Shown: positions 18,964 to 29,578, numbered from the stretch's first letter. The stretch: 64,000 nt of DNA from JAIQFF01 sp963788505 (GCA_963788505.1 CAWBGY010000007.1:124001-188000); one strand, 5' to 3'. Notes: generated from the sequence alone by a model not told the origin. Made by a program: numbers and translations.

Positions 18964-19097
18964 ACAACCGTGACGGAGTGGAGCTAGAGGCTAGAGGCTG
19001 GAAGCCAGCGGCTGGAAGCGTTTCCCCTGCGCAAACCCGGGGGAGTTGCCATCCGTAAAACGTCCGTAGCCAAAGAGACTGCAAGCGAGGAGAAGCA

Positions 19098-19343
19098 ATG
19101 GCAGCCGTTGACGACAAAGTGAAGCAGATTATCGTGGAACAACTGGGTGTGGACGAAGGTGAAGTCACGTCGAACGCCTCGTTCGTGGACGACCTGGGCG
19201 CGGACTCGCTGGACACAGTGGAACTGGTCATGGCCTTCGAAGAGGCCTTCGAGATCGAAATTCCGGACGAGGACGCCGAAAAAATCCGTACCGTGCAGGA
19301 TGCCGTCGATTACATCGGCAAGCACGCGAAAGGCGGGAAGTAG
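19098..19343 (+). CDS. acpP: Acyl carrier protein, copy 2
   Basis: An 81-residue acyl carrier protein with phosphopantetheine Ser37 in GADSLDTVELVM. It differs from copy 1 in a shorter N-terminus and in helix III (EEAFEIEIPDEDAEKIRTVQDAVDYIGKH). An AGGAG-type site precedes the ATG. Its stop codon directly abuts the TTG start of fabF, so this copy is the one coupled to the condensing enzyme. Whether the copies serve different pathways cannot be told. Confidence 0.95.
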   Translation: MAAVDDKVKQIIVEQLGVDEGEVTSNASFVDDLGADSLDTVELVMAFEEAFEIEIPDEDAEKIRTVQDAVDYIGKHAKGGK

Positions 19344-20585
19344 TTGGGACGTAGGGTCGTAGTCACCGGAATTGGCCTGATCTGTGGGGTGGGCAACACC
19401 GCGGAAGAGGTGTGGGGAAAACTGCTGGCCGGCAAGAGCGGCGTGGCCCGTATCACCCAGTTCGATCCGACTCAGTTTGCCTGCCAGATCGCTGCCGAAG
19501 TCAAGAATTTCGATCCTCTGCAATTCATCGAAAAAAAAGAACTGAAGAAGATGGGCCGCTTCATCCACCTGGCCATGGCGGCTGCGGATGAGGCGATGAA
19601 GGCTTCGGGTTTGCAGGTCACGCCCGAGATTTCCGAGCGCGTGGGAGTCCACATCGGGTCCGGAATCGGCGGATTCGACGTGATCGAACGCGAGCATATC
19701 AGCCTGCTGAACGGCGGGCCGCGCAAGATCTCTCCATTTTTTATTCCGGCCGCGATCGTCAACCTGGCGGCCGGGCACGTCAGCATCCGCTACCACGCCC
19801 GCGGGCCTAACGAAGCCACCTGCACGGCTTGCACCTCGAGCGCTCATTCCATCGGTGACGCCTTCAAGATCATCGCCCGTTGCGACGCCGATGTGATGAT
19901 CGCGGGCGGCACGGAGGCCGCCATCACTCCGATGGGCGTGGGCGGGTTTGCCGCCATGCGCGCGCTCTCCACCCGCAATGACGATCCCGAGAAGGCCAGC
20001 CGTCCCTGGGACTCGGGCCGCGACGGATTCGTAATTGGTGAAGGCGCCGGCATTCTGGTGCTGGAAGAGTTGGAGTTTGCCCGCCGCCGCGGGGCCCACA
20101 TCATGGCTGAAATCGTGGGCTACGGCATGAGCGGAGATGCTTACCACATCACCCAGCCGGCGGAAAATGGCGACGGCGCCTACCGCGTCATGCTGAACAC
20201 GATGCGCGACGCCAAAGTGCAGCCGGAGCAGGTCCAGTACATCAACGCCCACGGGACTTCGACTGATATTGGCGACAAACTGGAAACCGTGGCCATCAAG
20301 CGGGCCTTCGGCGAGCACGCCTACAAGCTGGCCGTAAGTTCAACCAAGTCGATGACCGGACATCTGCTGGGCGGGGCGGGCGGGCTGGAAGCCGGAATTA
20401 CCTTGCTGGCCCTGCGGGACCAGATCCTTCCTCCCACCATCAATCTGGAGAACCCCGAACCGGACTGCGACCTGGACTACGTCCCCAACGTGGCCCGCAA
20501 GGCCGACGTGGAGTTCGCCATGTCGAACTCGTTCGGCTTCGGCGGAACCAACGGTGCACTGCTGTTCCGGCGCTGGACCGAGTAG
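19344..20585 (+). CDS. fabF: 3-oxoacyl-[acyl-carrier-protein] synthase II
   Basis: FabF condenses malonyl-ACP with acyl-ACP to lengthen fatty acids. The 413-residue thiolase-fold protein has the Cys-His-His triad at the same numbers as E. coli FabF: Cys163 (CTACTSSAHSIG), His near 303 (NAHGTST) and His near 340 (MTGHLLGGAGG), and the gate loop NSFGFGGTN near the end. The start is TTG, immediately after the stop of the second acpP, which indicates translational coupling. Confidence 0.97.
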   Translation: MGRRVVVTGIGLICGVGNTAEEVWGKLLAGKSGVARITQFDPTQFACQIAAEVKNFDPLQFIEKKELKKMGRFIHLAMAAADEAMKASGLQVTPEISERVGVHIGSGIGGFDVIEREHISLLNGGPRKISPFFIPAAIVNLAAGHVSIRYHARGPNEATCTACTSSAHSIGDAFKIIARCDADVMIAGGTEAAITPMGVGGFAAMRALSTRNDDPEKASRPWDSGRDGFVIGEGAGILVLEELEFARRRGAHIMAEIVGYGMSGDAYHITQPAENGDGAYRVMLNTMRDAKVQPEQVQYINAHGTSTDIGDKLETVAIKRAFGEHAYKLAVSSTKSMTGHLLGGAGGLEAGITLLALRDQILPPTINLENPEPDCDLDYVPNVARKADVEFAMSNSFGFGGTNGALLFRRWTE

Positions 20586-20615
20586 TCCGCAAGCCTCTCG
20601 CCTGCACTCAACCTC

Positions 20616-22037
20616 TCACTGCTCGCGATGCAAATGCGTTTTAATCCACTGTACGAAATTCTTCGGTTGTGGCCGCTCCGGATGATTTCCGTACCACAGC
20701 ACCACCCCAGCCAGGGCCAGCAGAAAGAGCATCACCGCGTTCAGGACCCAGCGCCGGTGAGACCGCGGCTGAGCTGGAGCCGGGAGTCCCGACGGAGCTT
20801 CCGCTGAAGCCTCCGCAGCCGGCGTAGCCTCAGGGACGGGGGCCGCTCGCCGCGCCCGAAGGCTGGCCAGCACCAACAGCGCATTTGTGACCAGGATGAC
20901 CGCGAAGGCCAATCCGGGCACGAAGGCAAGGCCGCTGCCGCGTTCATGCGCCACTTCGATCGCCAGGACCACCGTGATCAGACCTCTGGGCATGACCCAG
21001 AAGATCAATTCCCGGCTGTGCGCTTCGATGCCCTGCCATGCCCAACGACTGGAATGAATGGCCAGCCAGCGCGCCAGAAACAAGGATGCCAGCGTTCCCA
21101 CCATGAGCAGGGGATGCTGGCGGAAAATTCCCAGTTCCGCCACCGCGCCAATCAGCACGAAAAAGAAAGTGCGCACCAGAAACGCAAGCTCGGAGTGGAA
21201 CGTAAGCAGAGCCTGCTGCGACTCGGCCAATTGCGCGACCGGCAGCGTCAGCCCGAGGCCGGAATCGACGCCGGGAAAATTAGACAGCGTCAGGCCAAAG
21301 CCCAGCACCGCAATCAGCCCGTTGGCGCCCAGCGCCTCCATCCCCCCATACAGCACCAGGACGACAGAGAAAGTGAGCACCTGCCAAAAACGCTGCTCGG
21401 AGAGCACGCGCAACAGGCGTGACCACAGGATGCCCGCCGGGATGGCGAACAACAGAGCGACACCGACCTGGTTCAACAAGCCGTGTGCCAGCCCGTGCGC
21501 GATCGCCCCGCCCTGGCCACGCAGGTCAAGCAGCAGCCCCACGGTGAGTACCGCCAGCACGTCTCCCCAGGAAGCTTCCAGCATCAGCGTGACCCGGACC
21601 GGCTCCTCCGCCTGCAGTTGCTGCAAGACCGGCAGCACCACCGTGCTGCTGGTGCACCCCAGCGTCGCGCCCACCAGTAGCCCGTCCGTCCACGACACGC
21701 CAAGACCTTTGGCGACGATCACAGCCACCAGAGCTGTACTGAAAATGTAGGCCAGGGTGGCGAGCAGGAAGCTGCCGGGAAAGTGCTTCAAGGTGTCGCG
21801 AAGATTAAGCTCCAGACCGCCTTCGAATAGCACGAGAATGATGGCCAGCGTTCCCAGCAGATTGGTGGTCTGCGCCAGCGTGCCCGCCCGCACCAGGCCC
21901 AGCACCGGGCCGAGCAGAACGCCCAGCATCATCAGCACCAGGACATCCGGAATGCGGGTCAGCCCGTAGACGCGGTTGGCCAGAAAGGCCACCACCAGAA
22001 GACCGCCGACCAATCCCAGGACTAACGCCGTGGACAT
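20616..22037 (-). CDS. Cation/proton antiporter (Na+/H+ exchanger family)
   Basis: A 473-residue membrane protein with about 12 hydrophobic helices, then a Pro/Ala-rich linker (about 395-425) and one extra C-terminal helix (AVMLFLLALAGVVLWY). The ion-site region reads EASWGDVLAVL, a single Asp like CPA1 exchangers, where the family usually has ND. TLGCTSSTVVLPVL is the unwound helix-4-like region. No TrkA-N or RCK domain follows, unlike Kef systems. The ion (Na+ or K+) cannot be assigned. It faces fabF with 30 bases between. Confidence 0.85.
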   Translation of the reverse strand: MSTALVLGLVGGLLVVAFLANRVYGLTRIPDVLVLMMLGVLLGPVLGLVRAGTLAQTTNLLGTLAIILVLFEGGLELNLRDTLKHFPGSFLLATLAYIFSTALVAVIVAKGLGVSWTDGLLVGATLGCTSSTVVLPVLQQLQAEEPVRVTLMLEASWGDVLAVLTVGLLLDLRGQGGAIAHGLAHGLLNQVGVALLFAIPAGILWSRLLRVLSEQRFWQVLTFSVVLVLYGGMEALGANGLIAVLGFGLTLSNFPGVDSGLGLTLPVAQLAESQQALLTFHSELAFLVRTFFFVLIGAVAELGIFRQHPLLMVGTLASLFLARWLAIHSSRWAWQGIEAHSRELIFWVMPRGLITVVLAIEVAHERGSGLAFVPGLAFAVILVTNALLVLASLRARRAAPVPEATPAAEASAEAPSGLPAPAQPRSHRRWVLNAVMLFLLALAGVVLWYGNHPERPQPKNFVQWIKTHLHREQ

Positions 22038-22176
22038 TCCTGCTCCATCTTTCTAAGCCACCACTGGATTCACTGGTGCTGCCGGGAATGAAACCCAGAC
22101 CGGACCCAGCCGGGACATCTTATCGCGTGCTACTCTCGTCCTCCGGACGGAAAAACGCAACCAGGAGAAATTCGGA

Positions 22177-23040
22177 TTGACCTCCGCCGAACAACTCGTC
22201 CCCGTCGGCTTCAGCCTGGCGGCAGTGCTGTGCTGGGGAACCAGTGACTTCACCGGCGGCTACGCCTCCAAGCGGTCGGACGCCTTTTTGGTCACACTGC
22301 TGTCCCATGCTGGCGGCTTCACTCTCATGCTCACGGTGGCACTTCTTGCTCACGCTCCCTATCCTTCGCCCGCGAGCCGGAATTGGGCATTGCTTGCGGG
22401 CGCGCTGGGCGGAACCGCATTGGCCATTTTTTATCGAGCCCTGGCCAGCGGAAATATGGGCATTACCGCGCCAGTGTCGGCCGTCCTGGGGGCCGCCATC
22501 CCCGCCGCATTCGCCACCATCACCCAGGGTTTACCGGGAGCATTCTCCATCGCCGGCTTCCTGCTGGCCGGCGTCGGCATCTGGCTGATCTCCCGCCCCG
22601 ACGGCTCGGCCAATAATTATTCGGGAATTTCCATGGCCGCGATTGCCGGAATCGGCTTTGCCGGATTCTTCATCTGCATCGACCGCGCCGGCGACAGCTC
22701 CGCCTTATGGTCAGCGGTGAATTCCCGCATTGCCTCACTGGTGATTGTGGCCGTAATCGTCCTGTTTCGATGGGTCTGGCTTCGAGAGAGCCCGAGCCGG
22801 TTGCAGCCAGCCGGCGCCGTACTCGCGGTCTTTGCCGGATGTCTCGACGTCACCGGCACCGCGCTCTTCATCCGCGCCGAACAAACCGGCCGCCTGGATA
22901 CCGCGGTGGTGCTCAGTTCGCTCTATCCTGTCATCACGGTGGTGCTGGCGCGACTGGTTCTGCACGAACGCTTTACCCGATGGAAAACAATTGGTATTTT
23001 TGCCGCGTTGCTGGCCGTACCCCTGATCGCCCTGCAGTAG
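22177..23040 (+). CDS. EamA-family (DMT) permease
   Basis: A 287-residue inner-membrane protein with ten predicted helices in two EamA repeats (about 8-138 and 148-285). The C-terminal repeat has the family's QTGRLDTAVVLSSLYPVITVVLARLVLHE. Such permeases export or import metabolites; the substrate is unknown. It uses a TTG start with AGGAG 9 bases upstream. A palindromic repeat starts at the base after its stop codon. Confidence 0.88.
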   Translation: MTSAEQLVPVGFSLAAVLCWGTSDFTGGYASKRSDAFLVTLLSHAGGFTLMLTVALLAHAPYPSPASRNWALLAGALGGTALAIFYRALASGNMGITAPVSAVLGAAIPAAFATITQGLPGAFSIAGFLLAGVGIWLISRPDGSANNYSGISMAAIAGIGFAGFFICIDRAGDSSALWSAVNSRIASLVIVAVIVLFRWVWLRESPSRLQPAGAVLAVFAGCLDVTGTALFIRAEQTGRLDTAVVLSSLYPVITVVLARLVLHERFTRWKTIGIFAALLAVPLIALQ

Positions 23041-23152
23041 TGTAGGCGCGAGCGTCCACGCTCGTGCGTCCCCGGTTTCTGCAGTCTGGATCGTTCTGTT
23101 GTTTCTCCCGGACATGGATGACCCAGCACGAGCGGGACGCTCGCGCCTACAT
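23041..23152. repeat. Paired inverted palindrome, family A
   Basis: Inverted arms 23041-23067 and 23126-23152 based on TGTAGGCGCGAGCGT and CGCTCGTGC. It starts directly after the EamA stop and ends about 30 bases before hslV. A TATAAT (23165-23170) lies between it and the hslV ATG, so hslV may have its own promoter. Confidence 0.85.
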
Positions 23153-23184
23153 CGTGACCACTGCTATAATCAAGGATTGCGCTC

Positions 23185-23727
23185 ATGCCTACGAAGCGTC
23201 TGATTCGTTCCACTACAGTTCTTTGCGTCCGCCGCAACGGCATCGTTGTCATGGCCGGAGACGGCCAGGTCACGCTCGGCGAAGCCGTCATCAAGCACTC
23301 GGCCAAGAAGATTCGCCGCTTGTACCAGGACAAGATCCTGGCCGGATTTGCCGGTTCCACCGCCGATGCCTTCACCCTCTTCAGCCGCTTCGAATCCAAG
23401 CTGGAGCAGTATCATGGCAACCTGGGACGGGGCGCGGTCGAACTGGCCAAAGATTGGCGCACCGACAAATTTCTGCGCCATCTCGAAGCGCTGCTGCTGG
23501 TTTCCGACAAGGAACAGACATTCCTGCTCAGCGGCCAGGGTGACGTGATTGAGCCGGACGGCGGCATTGCCGCCATCGGCAGCGGCGGCCCCTACGCTCA
23601 GGCAGCGGCACAAGCCCTGTCTGACCACACTCAACTGACAGCCCGCCAGATTGCCGAAGAAGCAATGAAGATTGCGGGCAAGATGTGCATCTATACTAAT
23701 GACAAGGTAACGATTGAAGAACTCTAG
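23185..23727 (+). CDS. hslV: ATP-dependent protease peptidase subunit HslV
   Basis: The proteolytic ring of the HslUV (ClpQY) protease. The 180-residue Ntn-hydrolase has its catalytic Thr at residue 10 (RSTTVLCVRRNG), so an 8-9 residue propeptide must be removed; E. coli HslV only loses Met. GDGQVTLGEAVIKHSAKKIRRLY and IGSGGPYAQAAAQAL are conserved. There is no clear Shine-Dalgarno. hslU follows after a 76-base palindrome. Confidence 0.97.
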   Translation: MPTKRLIRSTTVLCVRRNGIVVMAGDGQVTLGEAVIKHSAKKIRRLYQDKILAGFAGSTADAFTLFSRFESKLEQYHGNLGRGAVELAKDWRTDKFLRHLEALLLVSDKEQTFLLSGQGDVIEPDGGIAAIGSGGPYAQAAAQALSDHTQLTARQIAEEAMKIAGKMCIYTNDKVTIEEL

Positions 23728-23800
23728 TCGTCGGTCGTCAGTCTTCAGTCGTCAGAATAATGACTGGACCGACGACTGAAGACTGACGACCGACGACTGA
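23727..23800. repeat. Long inverted repeat between hslV and hslU, family G
   Basis: Arms of roughly 28 bases (GTCGTCGGTCGTCAGTCTTC and its complement) around a short loop. The repeat begins in the hslV stop codon and ends just before the hslU start, so it occupies the whole cistron gap. It could set the HslV:HslU ratio by partial termination or 3'-end protection. Confidence 0.85.
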
Positions 23801-23803
23801 TTT

Positions 23804-25219
<1,416 letters not shown>

Positions 25220-25234
25220 AACAAGAGAAAAAAT

Positions 25235-25925
25235 GGAGGACGGGCGTCCCCGCCCGTCCCTTTTCGCCAGTATTTATCCCGTTTCTCTCCATAGCCATCG
25301 ATATTCGAGCGGATTGTCGGCAAGCCCGGCCCCGACTGGATTGACCCAGCATGTAGTCAACCTTGTCACCGATGCTTTCTGTCCCGGCGGAGAGCCCGGT
25401 CAAATAATTCCTCTTCCCAAACTTTCCCCCTCCGCTCAAGAGCTGTTATTTATCCTGTGAGCCGAGGTTCCCTTTATCGCTTGCATGATCTCTGCAATGC
25501 GGACCGGACCGTCGGGGTCATATTTGGGGCTAGGACCATGTGGACGTGATCGGGCATCACCACCACCGCATACAAGCGAAAATATCTGCCGTTTCCAACG
25601 AGACATGTGTCAATTACGATTTGACGCACCGACTCTGGAAGAACCCACCGGTGATGCGTGGAGAAAGTTATGAAGAACGCTTTGAAATCCGGCTGGAAGT
25701 GGGGGAGCTTGGCGGTACTCGTATTTGCGTTGCATTTTAGAATCAATAGCACGACACATCGTGCGCGGCCAGTGCACTTTGTAGGTGTTTTGATTGGATT
25801 TCCCGAATCGGTTTGGAATGGCAGTCGGCGCAGGCAGGATGTCTTTCTCGCGGCTAGCTTGCATAACCCGGGCGGGCTGCTTAGACTCACATTTTGTTCC
25901 CGACGGGCGAGGACGCCCGTCCTCC
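25235..25925. mobile_element. REP-bracketed element with decayed RAYT transposase
   Basis: The 720-base gap between hslU and the aminotransferase is bounded by two family D palindromes in inverted orientation: 25235-25260 (GGAGGACGGGCGTCC then CCGCCCGTCCC) and 25899-25925 (complement GGAGGACGGGCGTCCTCGCC). Between them lies the transposase remnant on the minus strand. A RAYT gene flanked by its own palindromes is the layout known from REP elements of other bacteria. No target-site duplication was identified. Confidence 0.7.
25274..25735 (-). pseudogene. REP-associated tyrosine transposase (RAYT, Y1 HUH family), frameshifted
   Basis: Translating pieces in three frames rebuilds a RAYT protein: MQRKYEYR, then LPHFQPDFKAFFITF and YAVVVMPDHVHMVLAP (the HUH motif HVH), then IAEIMQAIKGTSAHRIN, a stop, EEELFD, KVDYML, and finally VNPVGAGLADNPLEYRWLWR before a TAA at 25274. 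At least three frameshifts and one stop separate the parts, so it cannot be functional. Family knowledge: RAYTs mobilise REP palindromes. The bracketing palindromes support the assignment. Confidence 0.8.
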
Positions 25926-25939
25926 ACCTGACCACACCC

Positions 25940-27292
25940 ATGAACTCTGTCGACCGCCATCGTCTCAAGTCCCTCATGCAGCGTGAGCAGACCCGCTTCG
26001 TGAACGAGCGTCCCAAGTCCAAGACCCTGTTCGAGCGCGCAAGCAAATCCCTGCTTGGCGGCGTGCCCATGAACTGGATGATCAAATGGGCCGGCGCTTT
26101 CCCGCCTTTCGTCCGCGAGGCCCAGGGCGCGCACTTCTACGATGTGGACGGGCACCGCTACATCGACTTCTGCCTGGGCGACACCGGCGCCATGACCGGC
26201 CACTCGCCCTTCGCGACCGTAAAGGCGGTCGAGGAGCAGATGAAGCGCGGCATCACGCTGATGCTGCCCACCGAAGACGCGATTTTCGTGGCGGAAGAAT
26301 TGCAGCAGCGGTTTGGCCTGCCCTACTGGCAATTCGCTCTTACCGCCACCGACGCCAACCGTTTCGCGATCCGGCTGGCGCGCCAGATCACGAAGCGTCC
26401 CAAGATACTGGTTTTCAACTGGTGTTACCACGGCACGGTGGACGAGAGTTTCATCACCCTCAAGGACGGCGTCGCGCAGGCTCGCCGCGGGAACATCGGC
26501 CCGCCTGTTGATCCGGCGGTCACCACCAAGGTGGTCGAGTTCAACGATGTGGCGGCGCTGGAGCAGGCACTGGCCCCGGGTGACGTGGCCTGTGTGCTGG
26601 CCGAGCCGGTCATGACCAACGTGGGCATCGTGCACCCCGAACCCGGCTACCATCAGGCGCTGCGGCAGCTCACCCGCAAATCCGGCACACTGCTCATTAT
26701 CGACGAGACCCACACTATTTGTGCCGGGCCGGGCGGCTACACCCGCGCGGAAAAGCTTGATCCTGACTTCTTCATTTTCGGCAAAGCCATCGCCGGCGGA
26801 GTTCCGGGCGCGGCCTACGGATTCACGCAAGCGGTGGCTAGTGCCATCGCAAAAGACCAGAACCTCGAAGACTGCGACACCGGCGGCATTGGCGGGACCC
26901 TGGCCGGCAACGCGCTCTCCCTCGCCGCCATGCGAGCCACGTTGACCAAGGTGCTGACCAAGGATGCGTTTGCGCGCATGATCCCGCCGGCCGAACGCTG
27001 GGCAGCCGGGGTGCAAAAAGCAATCGCCGATTTTGGCATACCCTGGCACGTCACCCGCCTGGGTTGCCGAGCCGAATATCAGTTTTCTTCCACCCCTCCC
27101 AGGAACGGCGCCCAGGCTCACGCCGCGATGGACTTCGAACTGGAGCGCTTCATGCATCTGTACGCCATGAACCGCGGCATTCTGCTGACCCCGTTCCACA
27201 ACATGGCGCTGATGTCGCCCCAGACCGATCCGGAGGATGTCGATCAGCACACCCGTGTCTTCCGCGAAGCCATCAAGGAGCTAGTGGGATAG
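25940..27292 (+). CDS. Class III PLP-dependent aminotransferase, GSA-aminotransferase-like
   Basis: A 450-residue fold-type I enzyme. The PLP Lys is in FIFGKAIAGGVPGAAYG (near 280), with the ring-contacting Asp in LIIDETHT (near 255), and FYDVDGHRYIDFCLGDTGAMTGHSP near the front. The usual SGTEAN segment that marks HemL is replaced by TATDANRFAIRLAR, so it is not a canonical glutamate-1-semialdehyde mutase and the substrate is open. The start chosen is the ATG at 25940, right after the REP element; the frame stays open upstream through the pseudogene but that part is not coding-like. Confidence 0.82.
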   Translation: MNSVDRHRLKSLMQREQTRFVNERPKSKTLFERASKSLLGGVPMNWMIKWAGAFPPFVREAQGAHFYDVDGHRYIDFCLGDTGAMTGHSPFATVKAVEEQMKRGITLMLPTEDAIFVAEELQQRFGLPYWQFALTATDANRFAIRLARQITKRPKILVFNWCYHGTVDESFITLKDGVAQARRGNIGPPVDPAVTTKVVEFNDVAALEQALAPGDVACVLAEPVMTNVGIVHPEPGYHQALRQLTRKSGTLLIIDETHTICAGPGGYTRAEKLDPDFFIFGKAIAGGVPGAAYGFTQAVASAIAKDQNLEDCDTGGIGGTLAGNALSLAAMRATLTKVLTKDAFARMIPPAERWAAGVQKAIADFGIPWHVTRLGCRAEYQFSSTPPRNGAQAHAAMDFELERFMHLYAMNRGILLTPFHNMALMSPQTDPEDVDQHTRVFREAIKELVG

Positions 27293-27368
27293 CGCCGGCC
27301 TGAACGTTTCTCATTCTGAATGCCGCCGGGGAATTCTCCCGCCTTCTGTTACCCTGTTTGTTCCCGCG

Positions 27369-28496
27369 ATGAAGCGATTTGACTGGGACATTCTGATCTG
27401 CGCGCTGGGCTGCGCTGTGCTCGCTTCCTGCGGCGCCCCAGGAGTTCCCATCCCGCCTTCGCTGGAACTGGCCAAGCCGGTCACCGATCTGCGCGCAGCG
27501 CGTAAGGGCGATAAGGTCTACCTGGCCTGGACCGTGCCCTCCAAAACCACCGACCGCCAGACTGTGCGTCATCCGGGCGCCACCCTTATCTGCCGCAGCC
27601 TGAAAGTACACGTGACCGATTGCAAGAGTCCGGCTGCGAAAATTCCGGCGGCGCAGTTTCCGCTCTCCGCTCCCCAATCAACCCAGAAGGGCGCGCCCGC
27701 CCCGAAAGTTGAGGCCAACTACAGTGATATCCTGCCGGAGGAACTGCAAAAACAAGATCCCACCGCCGAGATTATCTACGCCGTGTCAGTCCAGAACGAG
27801 AGCGGACGCAGCGCCGGACTCTCCAACCAGGTGCAGGTACCGGCCGCGCCGACGCTGCCGCCGCCCGATCATTTCCGCGCCGAAGTCGAGAGTGATGGCG
27901 TGCGGCTTTCCTGGGACTGTCCCCCTGCCCTTGCGGCCTCGGGCGTGATCACACACAAAATACGCATCTATCGCCGCGAACAGGGAAAGCAGACCGATGC
28001 GAAAGTCAGCGATTTGAGCTTGACGGACTGTTCGCAGACTCATTCGGTCAGCCCGCAAGGGTTTCTTGACCAGAGTTTCGAGTGGGAAAAGCATTACGAC
28101 TACCACGCCACGATCGTGACCATCGTTTCCCAGCCCGGCAAGCCCGAGGTCGAAGTTGAAGGCGATGACACTCCAGCGGTCCCGGTTTTCGCTCACGATG
28201 TCTTTCCCCCGGCCGTGCCCACCGGCCTGCAGGCGGTTTTCTCGGGAGTGGGCCAGGCCCCATTTGTCGACCTGGTATGGTCGCCGGATACCGAGGCCGA
28301 CCTGGCCGGCTACAACGTCTTCCGTCACGAAGCAGGGGCACAGCCGGTAAAACTCAATTCCGAACCGGTGAAGACGCCGGCCTTCCGCGACTCGAACGTA
28401 CAATCGGGGAAGAAATATTTCTACTCGGTATCCGCAGTCGATGAACGCGGCAACGAGAGCGCAAAGTCGGAAGAGGCGAGTGAGCAGGTACCGTGA
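27369..28496 (+). CDS. Lipoprotein with fibronectin type III domains
   Basis: A 375-residue predicted lipoprotein: signal peptide with lipobox (AVLASCG, Cys near residue 21). Three FN3-like beta-sandwich stretches follow (about 35-155, 160-275 and 280-372); the last has the classic DLVWSPDTEADLAGYNVFR and KYFYSVSAVDERGNES. Such proteins usually bind other envelope proteins or polysaccharide. No enzymatic domain is seen. A family A repeat starts 9 bases after the stop. Confidence 0.75.
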   Translation: MKRFDWDILICALGCAVLASCGAPGVPIPPSLELAKPVTDLRAARKGDKVYLAWTVPSKTTDRQTVRHPGATLICRSLKVHVTDCKSPAAKIPAAQFPLSAPQSTQKGAPAPKVEANYSDILPEELQKQDPTAEIIYAVSVQNESGRSAGLSNQVQVPAAPTLPPPDHFRAEVESDGVRLSWDCPPALAASGVITHKIRIYRREQGKQTDAKVSDLSLTDCSQTHSVSPQGFLDQSFEWEKHYDYHATIVTIVSQPGKPEVEVEGDDTPAVPVFAHDVFPPAVPTGLQAVFSGVGQAPFVDLVWSPDTEADLAGYNVFRHEAGAQPVKLNSEPVKTPAFRDSNVQSGKKYFYSVSAVDERGNESAKSEEASEQVP

Positions 28497-28504
28497 CCGG
28501 TCAA

Positions 28505-28578
28505 TGTAGGCGCGAGCGTCTCGCTCGTGCGGCAGCGCCACGAACCGCTCCGCACGAGCGTCCCGCTCGCGCCTACAT
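28505..28578. repeat. Paired inverted palindrome, family A
   Basis: Arms 28505-28532 and about 28550-28578, complementary over about 27 bases apart from a few mismatches, with an 18-base loop. It lies between the FN3 lipoprotein stop and the FAH-protein start. Confidence 0.85.
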
Positions 28579-28595
28579 TTAATCTTTGAGGGCCT

Positions 28596-29390
28596 ATGAA
28601 ATATTGCCGTTTCCAACTGAACGACCAGCCTCACTACGGTCTCATAGAGTCCGTAGCCGGCATGGAACAGATTACCCGCATTTTTCTGGGCTCTCCGCAG
28701 GATGCCAGTGGGGATCTGGAAGATGTCCCCACCAGGCGAACAGACCATCTTTCGCTGGCTGAAGCCGCGCTTCTCGCCCCGGTCTGTCCCTCGAAAATCG
28801 TTTGCGTCGGCCGCAACTATCGCGAGCACGCCGCTGAACTGGGCAACGAAGTTCCGTCTGAGCCGCTCATTTTCTTGAAGCCGCCGTCTTCCTTGCTGGC
28901 CCCTGGCGGTCAGGTCCGCCGGCCCCGAATCGCCGAACGCGTGGACTACGAAGGCGAACTCGGAGTGGTGATCGCCAAAAAATGCTATCAGCTGGCGGCG
29001 GACGAAGATGTTCACCCCTACATTCTGGGCTACACCTGCGTCAACGACGTTACCGCACGCGATCTGCAAAAAAAAGATGGCCAGTGGACGCGCGCCAAGG
29101 GCTTCGATACCTTCTGCCCGGTCGGTCCTCTGGTCACCAACGAAGTCGATCCCTGGGCCGGGATCGGCGTGGAAACCAGGGTCAACGGCGCGGTCCGTCA
29201 GCAAGGCAACACCCGCGATTTCATCTTCCCGCTTGAGGCCGTGATCCGGTACATTTCCCAGGTCATGACGCTGTTGCCGGGAGACCTGATTTCGACCGGG
29301 ACACCATCGGGGGTTGGCCCGGTGGTTGCCGGCGAAACCATGGAAGTAATCGTGGAAGGAATAGGAACGCTGAGCAATCCGGTAGTCTGA
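28596..29390 (+). CDS. Fumarylacetoacetate hydrolase (FAH) family protein
   Basis: A 264-residue protein with the FAH fold: VCVGRNYREHAAELG, the metal-binding DYEGELGVVI (Glu-x-Glu), YTCVNDVTARDLQKKDGQW, AKGFDTFCPVGPL and LLPGDLISTGTPSGVG. Members cleave or isomerise acyl-pyruvates and catechol meta-cleavage products, for example 2-hydroxyhepta-2,4-diene-1,7-dioate isomerase, or decarboxylate oxaloacetate. The substrate cannot be fixed, and no catabolic partner genes are next to it. Confidence 0.88.
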   Translation: MKYCRFQLNDQPHYGLIESVAGMEQITRIFLGSPQDASGDLEDVPTRRTDHLSLAEAALLAPVCPSKIVCVGRNYREHAAELGNEVPSEPLIFLKPPSSLLAPGGQVRRPRIAERVDYEGELGVVIAKKCYQLAADEDVHPYILGYTCVNDVTARDLQKKDGQWTRAKGFDTFCPVGPLVTNEVDPWAGIGVETRVNGAVRQQGNTRDFIFPLEAVIRYISQVMTLLPGDLISTGTPSGVGPVVAGETMEVIVEGIGTLSNPVV

Positions 29391-29399
29391 ATCGTGCCG

Positions 29400-29496
29400 T
29401 GTAGGCGCGAGCGCCCTCGCTCGTGCAGCAGCCACCACCGGCCACGCGGTCCTCAGCGATTCCGCAAAGCGCACGAGCGGGACGCTCGCGCCTACA
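29400..29496. repeat. Paired inverted palindrome, family A
   Basis: Arms 29400-29426 and 29470-29496 (TGTAGGCGCGAGCG and CGCTCGCGCCTACA), starting 9 bases after the FAH stop. Confidence 0.85.
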
Positions 29497-29578
29497 TCGA
29501 GACTTCCCCGATTTCCTTTCAGGCCTTATTCTGTTGCAGGAACCGCCGCGCGCTGCGGTCGTCTCCCGCCAATCAATC

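Noticed and set aside
25940..27292. Naming the class III aminotransferase hemL
   Set aside because: The SGTEAN segment of glutamate-1-semialdehyde mutase is replaced by TATDAN, so the specific function is not supported.
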